Source of the DNA: Dehalococcoidales bacterium
GTDB taxonomy: Bacteria; Chloroflexota; Dehalococcoidia; Dehalococcoidales; UBA3254
DNA: 17,899 nucleotides
Direction of reading: 5' to 3'
Assembly (NCBI GenBank): GCA_016926695.1
Contig: JAFGOB010000118.1
Coordinates: forward strand, 1-17,899
This document shows positions 6,413 to 14,065 of this stretch, piece by piece; position 1 is the stretch's first letter; the number at the start of each line of letters is the position of its first letter. The notes below the pieces were generated by a model, which was not told the origin of the DNA, searched no databases, and worked only from the letters and a program-made list of their open reading frames with translations. The translations under genes were made by a program, and so were the position numbers.

Positions 6413-7330
6413 TTACACTGCCAGGCTAAGGGCTCCCGGAAGCAGGCTGAGAGAGACCGGTCCTTCGCCCAGGAACTCACCGTCGGCTTGCAGAAGGAAT
6501 TTTTGATTCGACTCGATAGTGATGCCGTCAGCCCTTTCCAGCCGGACCTTGGGATGTGTCAGGTGCGTTCCTTTGTAGACGCGGGAGATGTTCTTTAAGA
6601 GATCGACCTTGCTGAAGTCGTTAATGATGACGATATCGAATAGCCGGTCGTCCAGTTTGGCTTCCGGGGCAATCCGCATTCCGCCGCCGAAGTACCCGCC
6701 GTTGGCGATGACCATGCTTAACACCCTGGCTTTTTCAAGCGGTCCGGTCCCTATACGGAAGGATACCTGTTTGTTGCGGTAGCCTGTGAACGAGCGGACC
6801 AGGCCTATCAGGTAGGGTATGGTACCACCGAAATACTTGGGAAGCTTTTCCGTGGCTTCTGTTACCGCAGCGTCTATGCCGATACCGGCTGAGTTAACGA
6901 AGTAGCGCTGTGCACGCTGCCCTTTGTGGGTATATTCCACCGATCCCACGTCGATAACCATCCTGCGGTTGCTGGTAAGCGAGTTGCAGGCCTGGGAATA
7001 ATTATGAGGGATACCGATGGAGCGTGAAAGGTCGCTGCCGGTGCCGGTACAGACCATTCCCAGAACGGTTTGTGAAGCGTTGGGTGTTTGCAGGATGCCA
7101 TTGGCTACCTCGTGGACTGTCCCATCTCCACCTACTGCAATAAAGTTACGATAGCCGTCGCTGGCGGCGGCTTTAGCCAGTTCGATCCCGTGGCCTCTGC
7201 CCTCGGTAAACTGAAAATCGAATGACAGACCAATTCTTTTCAGGCAACTTTTAATGCCGGGCCATTTTCGCTGCGTAGAGTTGGCACCGGCGGCCGGATT
7301 GACTATGACCTTGGTATAAGATTTGTCCAT
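6413..7330 (-). CDS. Diacylglycerol/lipid kinase family protein (YegS/DgkB/BmrU-like)
   Basis: It probably phosphorylates a lipid such as diacylglycerol with ATP at the membrane face. The 305-residue protein has the full family layout. NPAAG is at 11-15, the glycine-rich ATP site GGDGTVHEV at 67-75, and GTGSDLSRS at 96-104 (a GTGxD variant found in the YegS branch). ANGGYFGGGMRIAP is at 209-222, and DGE at 283-285 in the C-terminal beta-sandwich. AGGA lies about ten bases before the ATG. It follows the dCMP deaminase gene by 101 bases with no strong terminator between, so it may be the last gene of that transcript. The lipid substrate cannot be read from sequence; isoprenoid lipids or sphingoid bases remain possible. 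Confidence 0.88.
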   Translation of the reverse strand: MDKSYTKVIVNPAAGANSTQRKWPGIKSCLKRIGLSFDFQFTEGRGHGIELAKAAASDGYRNFIAVGGDGTVHEVANGILQTPNASQTVLGMVCTGTGSDLSRSIGIPHNYSQACNSLTSNRRMVIDVGSVEYTHKGQRAQRYFVNSAGIGIDAAVTEATEKLPKYFGGTIPYLIGLVRSFTGYRNKQVSFRIGTGPLEKARVLSMVIANGGYFGGGMRIAPEAKLDDRLFDIVIINDFSKVDLLKNISRVYKGTHLTHPKVRLERADGITIESNQKFLLQADGEFLGEGPVSLSLLPGALSLAV

Positions 7331-7431
7331 TTCACTTTCATCCTGTGAAATCAGAGGGGTGCAGGTTTTTCCTCCATTTTAAAGTACATATACAGAGTAC
7401 GGCTTTTTTGCAATGTAACATGATACATGGT

Positions 7432-7935
7432 TCAGTCCAAAAAACCGATGGTAGAGGGGGGCTTTTCTTTGAGCTCGAATTGTATTCCAGCGTCTTTAAA
7501 CAGCATCAGAAATTCGTCGTCGCTGTACCTGCCGAAGCTGACATAACGGCTTATCCGGGCATTAACCAGCATCTTGGCGCACAAAACACAGGGTGTATGC
7601 GTGCAGTATATAGTGCTGCCTTTGATGCTGATGCCGTGAAGAGCGGCCTGGATGATGACGTTTTGTTCGGCATGGACTGCCCGGCACACCTCGGCTCTTT
7701 TTCCTGAAGGGATATTTTGTTCGTTACGCAGGCATCCCAGGTGAAGACAGTCGTTCAAACCAGCGGGTGCGCCGTTGTATCCGGTTGATAGTATATGCTT
7801 GTCGCGTACGGCCACGGCCCCCATATGATGCCGCAGACAGGTGGCCCGCTCGGCTACCACGGAGGCGATTTTCAGAAAATATTCATCGATATTGGGGCGG
7901 GTGTTTTCCGGTACACAAGATCTTGAAACGGTCAA
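7432..7935 (-). CDS. comEB: dCMP deaminase (ComEB-type cytidine/deoxycytidylate deaminase)
   Basis: This zinc enzyme deaminates dCMP to dUMP, the precursor of dTMP. HAEQN at 88-92 holds the zinc-binding His88 and proton-shuttling Glu90; PCVLC at 116-120 gives the two zinc cysteines. STGYNGAPAG at about 50-59 is typical of deoxycytidylate deaminases, and extra cysteines (C33, C63, C68, C84) may hold the second structural zinc seen in some members. The start is a TTG at 7935 that overlaps the stop of the upstream kinase-like gene, indicating translational coupling; no in-frame ATG precedes the conserved IDEYF. At 167 residues it is normal in length. With dut nearby, two routes to dUMP are encoded within 2.3 kb. 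Confidence 0.88.
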   Translation of the reverse strand: MTVSRSCVPENTRPNIDEYFLKIASVVAERATCLRHHMGAVAVRDKHILSTGYNGAPAGLNDCLHLGCLRNEQNIPSGKRAEVCRAVHAEQNVIIQAALHGISIKGSTIYCTHTPCVLCAKMLVNARISRYVSFGRYSDDEFLMLFKDAGIQFELKEKPPSTIGFLD

Positions 7936-8486
7936 ATTTTCCCCAGCCGTGCGATAATTATTTCGGTCTGAAGTCTCAGATAGTCCATTTGAAGCTCATT
8001 TATAATAGTGTAGTTGGCCATAGCGATAGGGCCGCCTTTATTGAGATTCTCAATCTCGGATATATCACGCCTGGTTGCTTCTTCCATGGTCAGGGGGCGT
8101 ACCGTCCTTTTGGTAAGCCGGGAATAGCGCATCTGCGGCGAAGAAAAGATGGCGACAACAAAGAACCTGTCCCCATAGTGGGACTTGAAAGAAAGGTACT
8201 CTTCCCAGGAATACAGCCCATCGGCCACAACGTCAGCTTTTTCCAGCGCGGCATCGATGCGGGGACGGACCAGAACAGCATAAGCCGCCATGCCCATCTC
8301 TTTTCTCAGTAACTCACGGCAATAGCGTTCACTGTTTTCTCCAGGTTCCAGCCCTCTTTTTTTTATCTCGTCGTCGGTTATATCGCCGAACCTGACCCTG
8401 ATAAAGCCCTTTTCCTCAAAGAAGCCGGCTGCCTCGGATTTCCCGCTGCCGGGCATACCGACAATGGCTACAACTTTTCTCATCAT
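7932..8486 (-). CDS. UPF0200-type P-loop kinase-like protein
   Basis: Walker A GMPGSGKS at 10-17 follows a hydrophobic strand. The sequence then reads AAGFFEEKGF and FGDITDDEIKKRG, as in UPF0200 proteins related to dephospho-CoA kinase and adenylate/nucleotide kinases. Later come VVADGLYSWEEY, a Walker-B-like acidic strand, and an Arg-rich lid (SRLTKRTVRPLT, ATRRDISEIE). Length (184) is usual. A small-molecule kinase, perhaps for a nucleotide given the overlapping dCMP deaminase gene, is the likely role, but the substrate is unknown. Two ATGs lie in tandem (8486 and 8483) with no Shine-Dalgarno; a near-consensus promoter places the transcript start only about five bases upstream. Confidence 0.75.
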   Translation of the reverse strand: MMRKVVAIVGMPGSGKSEAAGFFEEKGFIRVRFGDITDDEIKKRGLEPGENSERYCRELLRKEMGMAAYAVLVRPRIDAALEKADVVADGLYSWEEYLSFKSHYGDRFFVVAIFSSPQMRYSRLTKRTVRPLTMEEATRRDISEIENLNKGGPIAMANYTIINELQMDYLRLQTEIIIARLGKI

Positions 8487-8497
8487 AATTCTAATTC

Positions 8498-8526
8498 ATT
8501 ATAGGCAAATTCACGGTAATTGGCAA
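8498..8526 (-). promoter_or_regulatory. Sigma70-like promoter for the kinase-like/dCMP deaminase unit
   Basis: On the minus strand TTGCCA (8526-8521), a 17-base spacer and a perfect TATAAT (8503-8498). The predicted start is near 8491, so the leader would be about five bases long: near-leaderless, in agreement with the absent Shine-Dalgarno. Confidence 0.65.
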
Positions 8527-8599
8527 TAATGAAGAGATTGAAAGCCGGCCGGCTGTTCTTCAGACCAGGTTAAAACCGTTCCGGGGTACAACATTAAAA

Positions 8600-8642
8600 C
8601 CTGCTTATGCAGGGTGAAGGCGAAAGTATGGGATCCTATACT
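8600..8642 (+). promoter_or_regulatory. Upstream region of the GIN-domain gene: small hairpin and TATACT box
   Basis: CCTGC-TTAT-GCAGG (8600-8613) forms a 5-bp hairpin, and TATACT (8637-8642) is a good -10 hexamer. The matching -35 is poor (GTGAAG at 8614-8619). The leader to the ATG at 8685 would be about 36 bases. Confidence 0.35.
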
Positions 8643-8684
8643 GAATAATAGCGAGACCGATAATAAGTATGACGGAGGGTGTCT

Positions 8685-9383
8685 ATGGATACCAGGAATT
8701 TTGAAGTAAGCGGTTTTAAGGGTGTGATGATCAGATTTGCCATGGAGGCTGAGATCATCCGGGGTGATAACTACAGTGTATCGGTATCCGGCAATGAAAC
8801 TCTGATCGATAACATAGAGGTTTTCGTGGAAGATAACAGGCTGGTGCTGGGGTATAACCTCAACCTTATCAGCCTTTTCGCGGCCCCCTTTAACAGGGCT
8901 AAAGCCAGGATAACCATGCCGGTGCTTAATGAGCTGAAAATCGTCGGGGCTGCGCGCTGTAGTCTTCAGGGCTTTAACTCCCGGGAAGATTTCATCCTTA
9001 ACCTGGCAGGGGCCGGTAAAATTGAGATTAATGACATGACAGCGGGTAATGTCAGATGGAGCCTGTCCGGGGCCAGCAGCGTCAGCGGACAAGTGGCAGC
9101 CGGTGGTAATATGGATATAAAAATCAGCGGCGCCAGCAGGGTCAAACTGGCGGGTTCCGCCGGTAACCTTGACCTGGAAGCTTCAGGCGCCAGCCATTTT
9201 GAGATGGATGACTTTCCCGTTGGAAACGCGCGGATCAGACTGATCGGCGCCAGCCGGGGTGTGGTGAAGCTGGACGGCAGGCTGGATGTTGTCCTGGAGG
9301 GGGCATCCAACCTGGAATACTCCGGCCGGGCCGTCATCGGCGATGTTAAGGTGACGGGTGCTTCATCGATTAAAAAACAGTAA
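8685..9383 (+). CDS. GIN-domain (DUF2807) beta-helix protein without signal peptide
   Basis: The protein starts FEVSGFKGVMIRFAMEAEIIRGDNYSVSVSG and then carries a repeated G-A-S/G core about every 20 residues: LAGAGKIEI, LSGASSVSG, ISGASRVKL, ASGASHFEM, LIGASRGVV, LEGASNLEY, VTGASSIKK. These are stacked rungs of the right-handed beta-helix of head GIN domains (DUF2807). Most relatives are exported and start with a signal peptide or lipobox. Neither is present here, so this one is probably cytoplasmic. GGAGGG at 8674-8679 lies five bases before ATG 8685, which I prefer over an in-frame GTG at 8679 that overlaps the ribosome site. Function is unknown for the family. It stands alone, converging on the hydrolase gene with a 15-base gap. 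Confidence 0.85.
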   Translation: MDTRNFEVSGFKGVMIRFAMEAEIIRGDNYSVSVSGNETLIDNIEVFVEDNRLVLGYNLNLISLFAAPFNRAKARITMPVLNELKIVGAARCSLQGFNSREDFILNLAGAGKIEINDMTAGNVRWSLSGASSVSGQVAAGGNMDIKISGASRVKLAGSAGNLDLEASGASHFEMDDFPVGNARIRLIGASRGVVKLDGRLDVVLEGASNLEYSGRAVIGDVKVTGASSIKKQ

Positions 9384-9398
9384 AGATGTGAAACAGAT

Positions 9399-10247
9399 TT
9401 ATTTGTTATCCAACAGGAACGGGATAATCTCTCCTGACAGGTTGATCAGTACATGGCCTTTTTCAGGAAATAACCTGTGGTTAAGAGAAGGGACCAGCCG
9501 TTTCAGCCTGGCAGCTACCCTTGCCGTATTCTGGATGGGGTCCTTGCTGCCGGTGATCAGCATCACAGGCATGGTCAATCGCCTCAGTTCCCGGTCGGTA
9601 TACATATGCATCGGACCGATCCGCGGCCGGTAATAAGTCATGATGACATCCAGATAGCGTACAGCTTCCGGATGAAGGCTGTCCTCTCCTGAGGCAAGAC
9701 GGTTGATGGCTTCCGCTCCCCGCCTTCCCAAAAGCAAATTCAGTACGGCGCGCAGGTAGAAAGAAGTCTTTACCGGGATAACCCCGGCCGGGGTCAGCAA
9801 GACCAGCTTTTCGACATGTTCCGGACGGCTGATGGCGTATTTCAAGGCTGTCCAGCCTCCCTGGGAAAGCCCCACCAGTATTACCTTGCGTATTTTAAGG
9901 CTGTCCAGCAGGTCCTGCATCCACTCGGCATAGGCCTGGGTGTGCCAGGACGGGCGGTTCTGGGTGCTTCTGCCCGGCTCACCGGGAAGGTCCACGGCAT
10001 AGACCCGGAAATGGCGGCTGTATTCGACGACATCGCCTATCCATGACAGAACGTTGGAGGAAGCGCCGTGGAGTAGTACCAGCGGCGGGGCGGACCTGCT
10101 GCCGCTGGCGAGAATAAAAGTGTCTCCATGCCTGGTAGGAACAGTAATCCGGTCGCTGGGTACGGGCCAGTTCGCCAGTATTTTATCGTAATAAGCCATG
10201 ATTTCCTGTTCTCCGGCTTGAGATTTATAGATAGATCGAGTTGTCAT
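9399..10247 (-). CDS. Alpha/beta-hydrolase fold esterase/hydrolase
   Basis: A 282-residue soluble hydrolase. The oxyanion-hole HGASS is at about 59-63, the nucleophile elbow GLSQGG contains the catalytic serine at about 138, the acid is in TGSKDPI, and the histidine is in EKGHVLINLS near the C-terminus. VYAVDLPGEPGRS is the classic strand after the oxyanion loop. A cap domain of about 60 residues (around YLRAVLNLLLGRRGAEAINRL) will set specificity. GGAGGAAC lies just before the ATG. The gene follows padR by 30 bases and is evidently co-transcribed with it, so it is probably induced by a small molecule that releases PadR, possibly a phenolic or ester substrate (inference). Confidence 0.87.
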   Translation of the reverse strand: MTTRSIYKSQAGEQEIMAYYDKILANWPVPSDRITVPTRHGDTFILASGSRSAPPLVLLHGASSNVLSWIGDVVEYSRHFRVYAVDLPGEPGRSTQNRPSWHTQAYAEWMQDLLDSLKIRKVILVGLSQGGWTALKYAISRPEHVEKLVLLTPAGVIPVKTSFYLRAVLNLLLGRRGAEAINRLASGEDSLHPEAVRYLDVIMTYYRPRIGPMHMYTDRELRRLTMPVMLITGSKDPIQNTARVAARLKRLVPSLNHRLFPEKGHVLINLSGEIIPFLLDNK

Positions 10248-10277
10248 GATGTTCCTCCCGTTTACTGTATAAAATAT

Positions 10278-10817
10278 TTATTGTTGAGCAATTCCTTCGC
10301 GCAGCTCCCGTACCCAGGCAAGCTCCGCGGCATAAGACCGCAAAAAGTTCTCAGAGACCATTTCCCAGATATACCTTTCCGTCGCAGTCCTGGCGGGATT
10401 GAGTTCCTCTCCTCTTCGCCTCTTTTCATTTAACATAAGCAAGTGCATGTTTACTTCATATTCATATTTCTCCAGCAGGCTGTCCAGTTCAGACTTATCA
10501 AGCCGGGAGGCCCAGGCCAACTGGACAAGGAAGGTCTTCTTGAACAGGGGAGGGGCCGGAGAGGTGCGTATCCATTTATTTAGCTCAGACCGGCCTTCGT
10601 CGGTTAGTTGATATACCTTCCTGGAGGGCAGATGTTCCTGGTGCTGCACGTCCAGGGTAACCAGACCGTTGCGGTGCATCTGTACAAGAGTTGTATATAT
10701 CTGGTTGTTGTTGCCGGACCAGTAAAAAGCCGTGGATGCCGACATCATCTTTTTCAGGTCATAACCGGTGAAAGGACGCCAGCTTAAAAAACCAAGGATG
10801 GCATACATAATTTCCAT
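10278..10817 (-). CDS. PadR-family transcriptional regulator
   Basis: The N-terminal winged helix begins MYAILGFLSWRPFTGYDLKKMM and continues through WSGNNNQIYTTLVQMHRNGLVTLDV to the wing RKVYQLTDEGRSEL, all hallmarks of PadR. The C-terminal half (about residues 90-179) is helical, as in the Vir_act_alpha_C dimerisation domain of longer PadR proteins, and 179 residues is normal for that subgroup. GAGGT lies nine bases before the ATG. Two identical palindromic boxes in its own promoter suggest autorepression of this gene and the hydrolase gene downstream. The effector is unknown. Confidence 0.9.
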   Translation of the reverse strand: MEIMYAILGFLSWRPFTGYDLKKMMSASTAFYWSGNNNQIYTTLVQMHRNGLVTLDVQHQEHLPSRKVYQLTDEGRSELNKWIRTSPAPPLFKKTFLVQLAWASRLDKSELDSLLEKYEYEVNMHLLMLNEKRRRGEELNPARTATERYIWEMVSENFLRSYAAELAWVRELREGIAQQ

Positions 10818-10879
10818 AGCCTGTTACCTCAATTCAAATTTTCCAGATTGGAACAGGGAATCATTATATATATCATAAC

Positions 10880-10905
10880 TAACATATGTTAAAAGTAACA
10901 TATGT
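10880..10905 (-). promoter_or_regulatory. Twin PadR operator boxes
   Basis: The ten-mer TAACATATGT occurs twice, at 10880-10889 and 10896-10905, exactly 16 bases apart. Each contains the palindrome ACATATGT, and the first extends to the perfect AACATATGTT (10881-10890). PadR dimers bind ATGT/ACAT-type dyads, and these boxes overlap the promoter of the padR gene. Confidence 0.65.
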
Positions 10906-10920
10906 AAAAATAATTGTCAA
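10892..10920 (-). promoter_or_regulatory. padR-hydrolase promoter
   Basis: On the minus strand a perfect TTGACA (10920-10915), 17-base spacer and TACTTT (10897-10892). One operator box fills the spacer and the other covers the start site. A second candidate, TTAACA-N18-TATAAT, lies just downstream with its -10 at 10868-10863. Either would be blocked by the operator-bound repressor. Confidence 0.6.
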
Positions 10921-10950
10921 GAGGATGCTTTAAAAAAGAAATGATACCCT

Positions 10951-12180
10951 TCAGGTACGCAGGAAGACGGGTGTCAGAATAACGAAATTGGCGATGTGGA
11001 ACAGAAAGAACGCGATAACGCCTGCTATTATGGGAATCCTGACCCTTAACAGGCGGGAAGACGCCCATTCAAGAGCCTCATTCAGACCCAGGCCGAGCCC
11101 CAGACAGAGCGCTCCAATGGTCGGGTAGAAGTAGAAAACAAAACTTACCCGGTCGGTGGCTATGCTGATAGGTATCCAGATAAGGAACATACCCAGGAAC
11201 CAGGCGAAACCGAACAGACCGGCATCATTCCTTTTGGCTGCCCGGTATAACATGTACAGGACGACCGGGATTATGGCAATCCATATGGAAAGGCTGATTG
11301 CCCCGGTATATTGAGGGGAATACCAGAAAGCCATGGGCTCGTAGTTCAGCATCCACTCCCACGGACGGCTCAGGGCGGGATGGTCGACATTGGAAAACTT
11401 AAGGCTTCCGCTGAGGGAAAGCATTTCCTGTACCCTGGCGAGGGGATTTTGGAAGGTGCGGCTGATGCAGAAATCGAATAGCGCCATCCAGCCCAGGAAA
11501 GAAAGCGGGGCTAGAATAACGGTCAGGATGAATCCAAGAGTACGCTTCTGTCGGGAAAACAGCCAGTGGATAAAAATGGTCGGGGTGGCTGTAGCAGCGA
11601 AGAGCTTGGCCACAGCAGCCAGCCCGATAAAAAAGCCTGACAGGATGTATTGACGGTAAAGGTAGAGTAGAAAAAAGGCCAGCGTCAGGGTAACGAAAAA
11701 CACGTCCAGCATGGCGATACTGGCATGGAGAAAGGTAAAATTCTCGAAGGCCAGCAATAAAGTAGCGAAATTTACGGCGCGGCGGGACATACCCAGCCTC
11801 CGGCAGATAAAAAAGAAAAGGATAATACCGATAGTACCCATGATGATCGAGGGTACGCGCCAGCCCCAGGGATTATCACCAAAGGCCAGTATGCCACCTA
11901 CTATAAACAGTTTGCTCAGGGGGGGATGTTCCGGACGCATATCATGATGATCATGAATAATGCTGTATGCGTCCCCGTTTACCGGTTCATGTTCTTCGCC
12001 AAAAAAACCGGCGTAATGCGCTTCATCCAGGATGGGGTCTTTAACATTGTCAATAATGCTGAAATGCATTGCCAGTGTGGCAACAACCATCAGGGATAAC
12101 CACAGGTATTCCCATTGAAAAATACGTTTGAGTATCTTCTTCACTTCCAGGTCCAGAGAGTGCTGAATAGAAAGTTCCAT
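10951..12180 (-). CDS. PMT/GT39-like polyprenyl-phosphate-sugar-dependent membrane glycosyltransferase
   Basis: This multi-spanning membrane enzyme of 409 residues has about ten hydrophobic helices. The first external loop has the acidic pair in ILDEAHY (D52, E53) expected of GT39/GT83 (ArnT/PMT-like) catalytic sites, followed by RPEHPPLSKL at 82-91, a signature of the PMT family. It would transfer a sugar from a polyprenyl phosphate to a protein or glycan on the outer face. The ATG at 12180 overlaps the GT2-GtrA gene by 40 bases and lacks a ribosome site. A GTG at 12144, overlapping the upstream stop as GTGA, is an attractive coupled alternative. The upstream gene probably makes its sugar donor. 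Confidence 0.85.
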   Translation of the reverse strand: MELSIQHSLDLEVKKILKRIFQWEYLWLSLMVVATLAMHFSIIDNVKDPILDEAHYAGFFGEEHEPVNGDAYSIIHDHHDMRPEHPPLSKLFIVGGILAFGDNPWGWRVPSIIMGTIGIILFFFICRRLGMSRRAVNFATLLLAFENFTFLHASIAMLDVFFVTLTLAFFLLYLYRQYILSGFFIGLAAVAKLFAATATPTIFIHWLFSRQKRTLGFILTVILAPLSFLGWMALFDFCISRTFQNPLARVQEMLSLSGSLKFSNVDHPALSRPWEWMLNYEPMAFWYSPQYTGAISLSIWIAIIPVVLYMLYRAAKRNDAGLFGFAWFLGMFLIWIPISIATDRVSFVFYFYPTIGALCLGLGLGLNEALEWASSRLLRVRIPIIAGVIAFFLFHIANFVILTPVFLRT

Positions 12181-13253
12181 ATAAAGGCGATCAGTATGCC
12201 GATGAAATCGGCCAGGTATATATTAAGACCTACGCTGAATAAAAGTGCAGCCACAGCATAGTTGATAACAGCGCCTGAAAGACTGACCATGTTATATTTC
12301 AAGAGCCGGGCAAAAAAGGAACCGGTTTTACCTGTTCTCCGGTCGGAAAAGGTAAAAAAATCATTCAGTAAGAAATTGGTAATAATGGAGACTTCGATTC
12401 CGGGGACCAGCGCTACGTACTTGCTCCAGGATGTGGTGGCGGTAACCAGTCTCAGGATACCGATGTTAACCGCTGTGCCGCTCAGGCCGACAGCCAGGAA
12501 TTTTAGAATTCTGACCAGTTCTCCCTTCCGCCGCATCAGGCTGAGTATATGCTGGAGGTAATCAAGCTGCTGCCTGGCTTTCATTTTACTGCGCCCGCTG
12601 CTGCGGTCTTCAAATATAAAAGGGACTTCGACTACATTCTGAAACTTACCCATGACCAGCATTTCAAGCAATATTTTATAGCCAGTGGGTTTGAACTCCA
12701 CTCCTTCAACCTTCTCGCGTTTGAACATGAAAAAACCCGACATGGGGTCTTTGACCTTCCTGATGGACGGCAGGAAAACGTGGGCAATAGTTGAAGCGCC
12801 TTTGGAGATGATGCGGCGAAGCAATCCCCAGTTTGGCACGCCTCCTCCCGGAACATAGCGGCTGGCTACTGCCATATCTGCCCCGTTATCCAGGGCTTTA
12901 AGCAGGGCGGCATTTATTTCAGGAGGGTGCTGAAGGTCGGCGTCCATAACTCCAATGATATTGCCCCTGGCATACTTAAAACCATGTAATACCGCCGTGG
13001 CCAGTCCTTTTTCTCTTTTACGTACCAGCACTTTGATGGGGTATTTGTCTGCCAGACCAGCCGCTACCTCAACCGTCCTGTCCTTGCTGTTATCATCTAC
13101 CAGCAATATTTCGTAGTCCCTTCCGGCAAGAGTACGGCTCAACCTTTCTGTCAATGGAATTATGTTGTCCTGTTCATTATACGTGGGAATAACAATGGAT
13201 AACATGTTTTCGATATTAGCCGGGACAGCCTCCGGGTCCAGTTTTGTATCCAT
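12141..13253 (-). CDS. GT2 polyprenyl-phosphate glycosyltransferase fused to GtrA membrane domain
   Basis: Residues about 17-240 are a GT2 domain of the DPM1/polyprenol-phosphate mannose synthase type: LSIVIPTYNEQDN, LVDDNSKDRT, the metal-binding MDADLQHPPE (D104, D106) and KDPMSGFFMFKRE. Residues about 249-370 are a GtrA domain with four helices (FLAVGLSGTAVNIG, FLLNDFFTF, the last ending in NFLFSTLWTWK). Such fusions make a polyprenyl-phosphate sugar and help it across the membrane. ATG at 13253 is preferred, with GGGAGGA eleven bases upstream. A GTG at 13304 would add 17 residues but has no ribosome site. It is directly upstream of, and overlaps, the PMT-like gene that would use its product. 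Which sugar is carried is not visible. Confidence 0.88.
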   Translation of the reverse strand: MDTKLDPEAVPANIENMLSIVIPTYNEQDNIIPLTERLSRTLAGRDYEILLVDDNSKDRTVEVAAGLADKYPIKVLVRKREKGLATAVLHGFKYARGNIIGVMDADLQHPPEINAALLKALDNGADMAVASRYVPGGGVPNWGLLRRIISKGASTIAHVFLPSIRKVKDPMSGFFMFKREKVEGVEFKPTGYKILLEMLVMGKFQNVVEVPFIFEDRSSGRSKMKARQQLDYLQHILSLMRRKGELVRILKFLAVGLSGTAVNIGILRLVTATTSWSKYVALVPGIEVSIITNFLLNDFFTFSDRRTGKTGSFFARLLKYNMVSLSGAVINYAVAALLFSVGLNIYLADFIGILIAFIWNFLFSTLWTWK

Positions 13254-13437
13254 TGAGCGGAAGTTCCTCCCTGTAATGAGATTGGCTAATTTGAATTCTA
13301 CCACATTCTATGATTGGATTTCACGCCTCTTGATCGCGATGAGGACCGGCTAAGGCTGAGAGGAGGTATCTTTTTATCCGTGTCAGGATATTCGAGGCCG
13401 GGATAGCAAAACAATGCGATAAAGGTACTGATTCTGG

Positions 13438-13443
13438 TATACT
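13438..13443 (+). promoter_or_regulatory. -10 box of mntP, leaderless arrangement
   Basis: TATACT ends six bases before the ATG at 13450, so transcription should begin at or next to the start codon. The GAGGA between them is too close to the ATG to be a normal ribosome site. The -35 (about 13415-13420) is poor. I find no yybP-ykoY manganese riboswitch, often present ahead of mntP, in the 145 bases upstream. Confidence 0.45.
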
Positions 13444-13449
13444 GAGGAC

Positions 13450-14025
13450 ATGTCTTTCTCAGAATTCCTTTCGATTTTCCTCATCGGTCTGGGTCTCTCC
13501 GCTGATTGTTTCGCAGTCGCCCTGGGCGGCTGTATGAACATGCCGAAACTGCGCTATATCCAGGTTTTCCGTACTGCTCTGGCTTTCGGTTTTGCCCAGG
13601 GCCTGATGCCTTTTCTCGGATGGCTAATAGGCAGGACGGTGATTGACTACGTGGCTGCTTTCGATCACTGGCTGGCCTTCGGTTTGCTGGGGTTGATCGG
13701 CGGCAGGATGATATGGGAGGTTTTTCAGAAGAAGGATGAATCCTCTAAAAACTCCGATATCAGTTGCGGACTGCTTCTGTTTACGCTGGCGTTTGCTACC
13801 AGTATCGATGCACTGGCCGTAGGACTGAGTTTTGCCTTCCTGAAAATCAACATCCTTTATGCCAGCTTGATCATTGGTGCGGTGACTTTCCTGGTAACTC
13901 ACCTGGGGTTCTACATGGGAAGAAAGGCCGGAGCATTACTGGGACGCAATGCCAGGCTGATCGGCGGAATAATACTGATAGGCATAGGATTAAGGATTCT
14001 TATCAGTCACCTCCTGGAGGGATAA
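13450..14025 (+). CDS. mntP: Manganese efflux pump MntP
   Basis: This inner-membrane exporter of Mn2+ (formerly DUF204/YebN) has 191 residues, the usual size, forming six helices in two inverted repeats. Repeat one has GLSADCFAVALGGCM with Asp19; repeat two has ATSIDALAVGLSFAF with Asp120. These are the acidic residues in the ion path of the E. coli protein. GLMPFLGWLIG and THLGFYMGRKAGALLG are also family signatures. It stands alone between divergent and convergent neighbours. Its start codon lies right after a TATACT box. The short gap to the convergent aldo/keto reductase gene (40 bases) contains no clear terminator. Confidence 0.93.
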   Translation: MSFSEFLSIFLIGLGLSADCFAVALGGCMNMPKLRYIQVFRTALAFGFAQGLMPFLGWLIGRTVIDYVAAFDHWLAFGLLGLIGGRMIWEVFQKKDESSKNSDISCGLLLFTLAFATSIDALAVGLSFAFLKINILYASLIIGAVTFLVTHLGFYMGRKAGALLGRNARLIGGIILIGIGLRILISHLLEG

Positions 14026-14065
14026 GGGAAAAGGGCATTATTATAAGGTTTTTATCTTTACACAA

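Noticed and set aside
7767..8312. 181-codon plus-strand ORF opposite comEB and the UPF0200 gene
   Set aside because: Spans two well-supported minus-strand genes and has no domain.
8542..8553. AGCCGGCCGGCT palindrome ahead of the GIN-domain gene
   Set aside because: A single GC-rich dyad of this size is expected by chance and fits neither of the nearby promoters.
13360..13404. AGGAGG before a GTG with eight codons
   Set aside because: Too short, and the site matches no conserved feature; treated as chance.
13305..13449. yybP-ykoY manganese riboswitch before mntP
   Set aside because: The expected conserved core is absent, and a -10 box next to the ATG leaves no room for a leader RNA.
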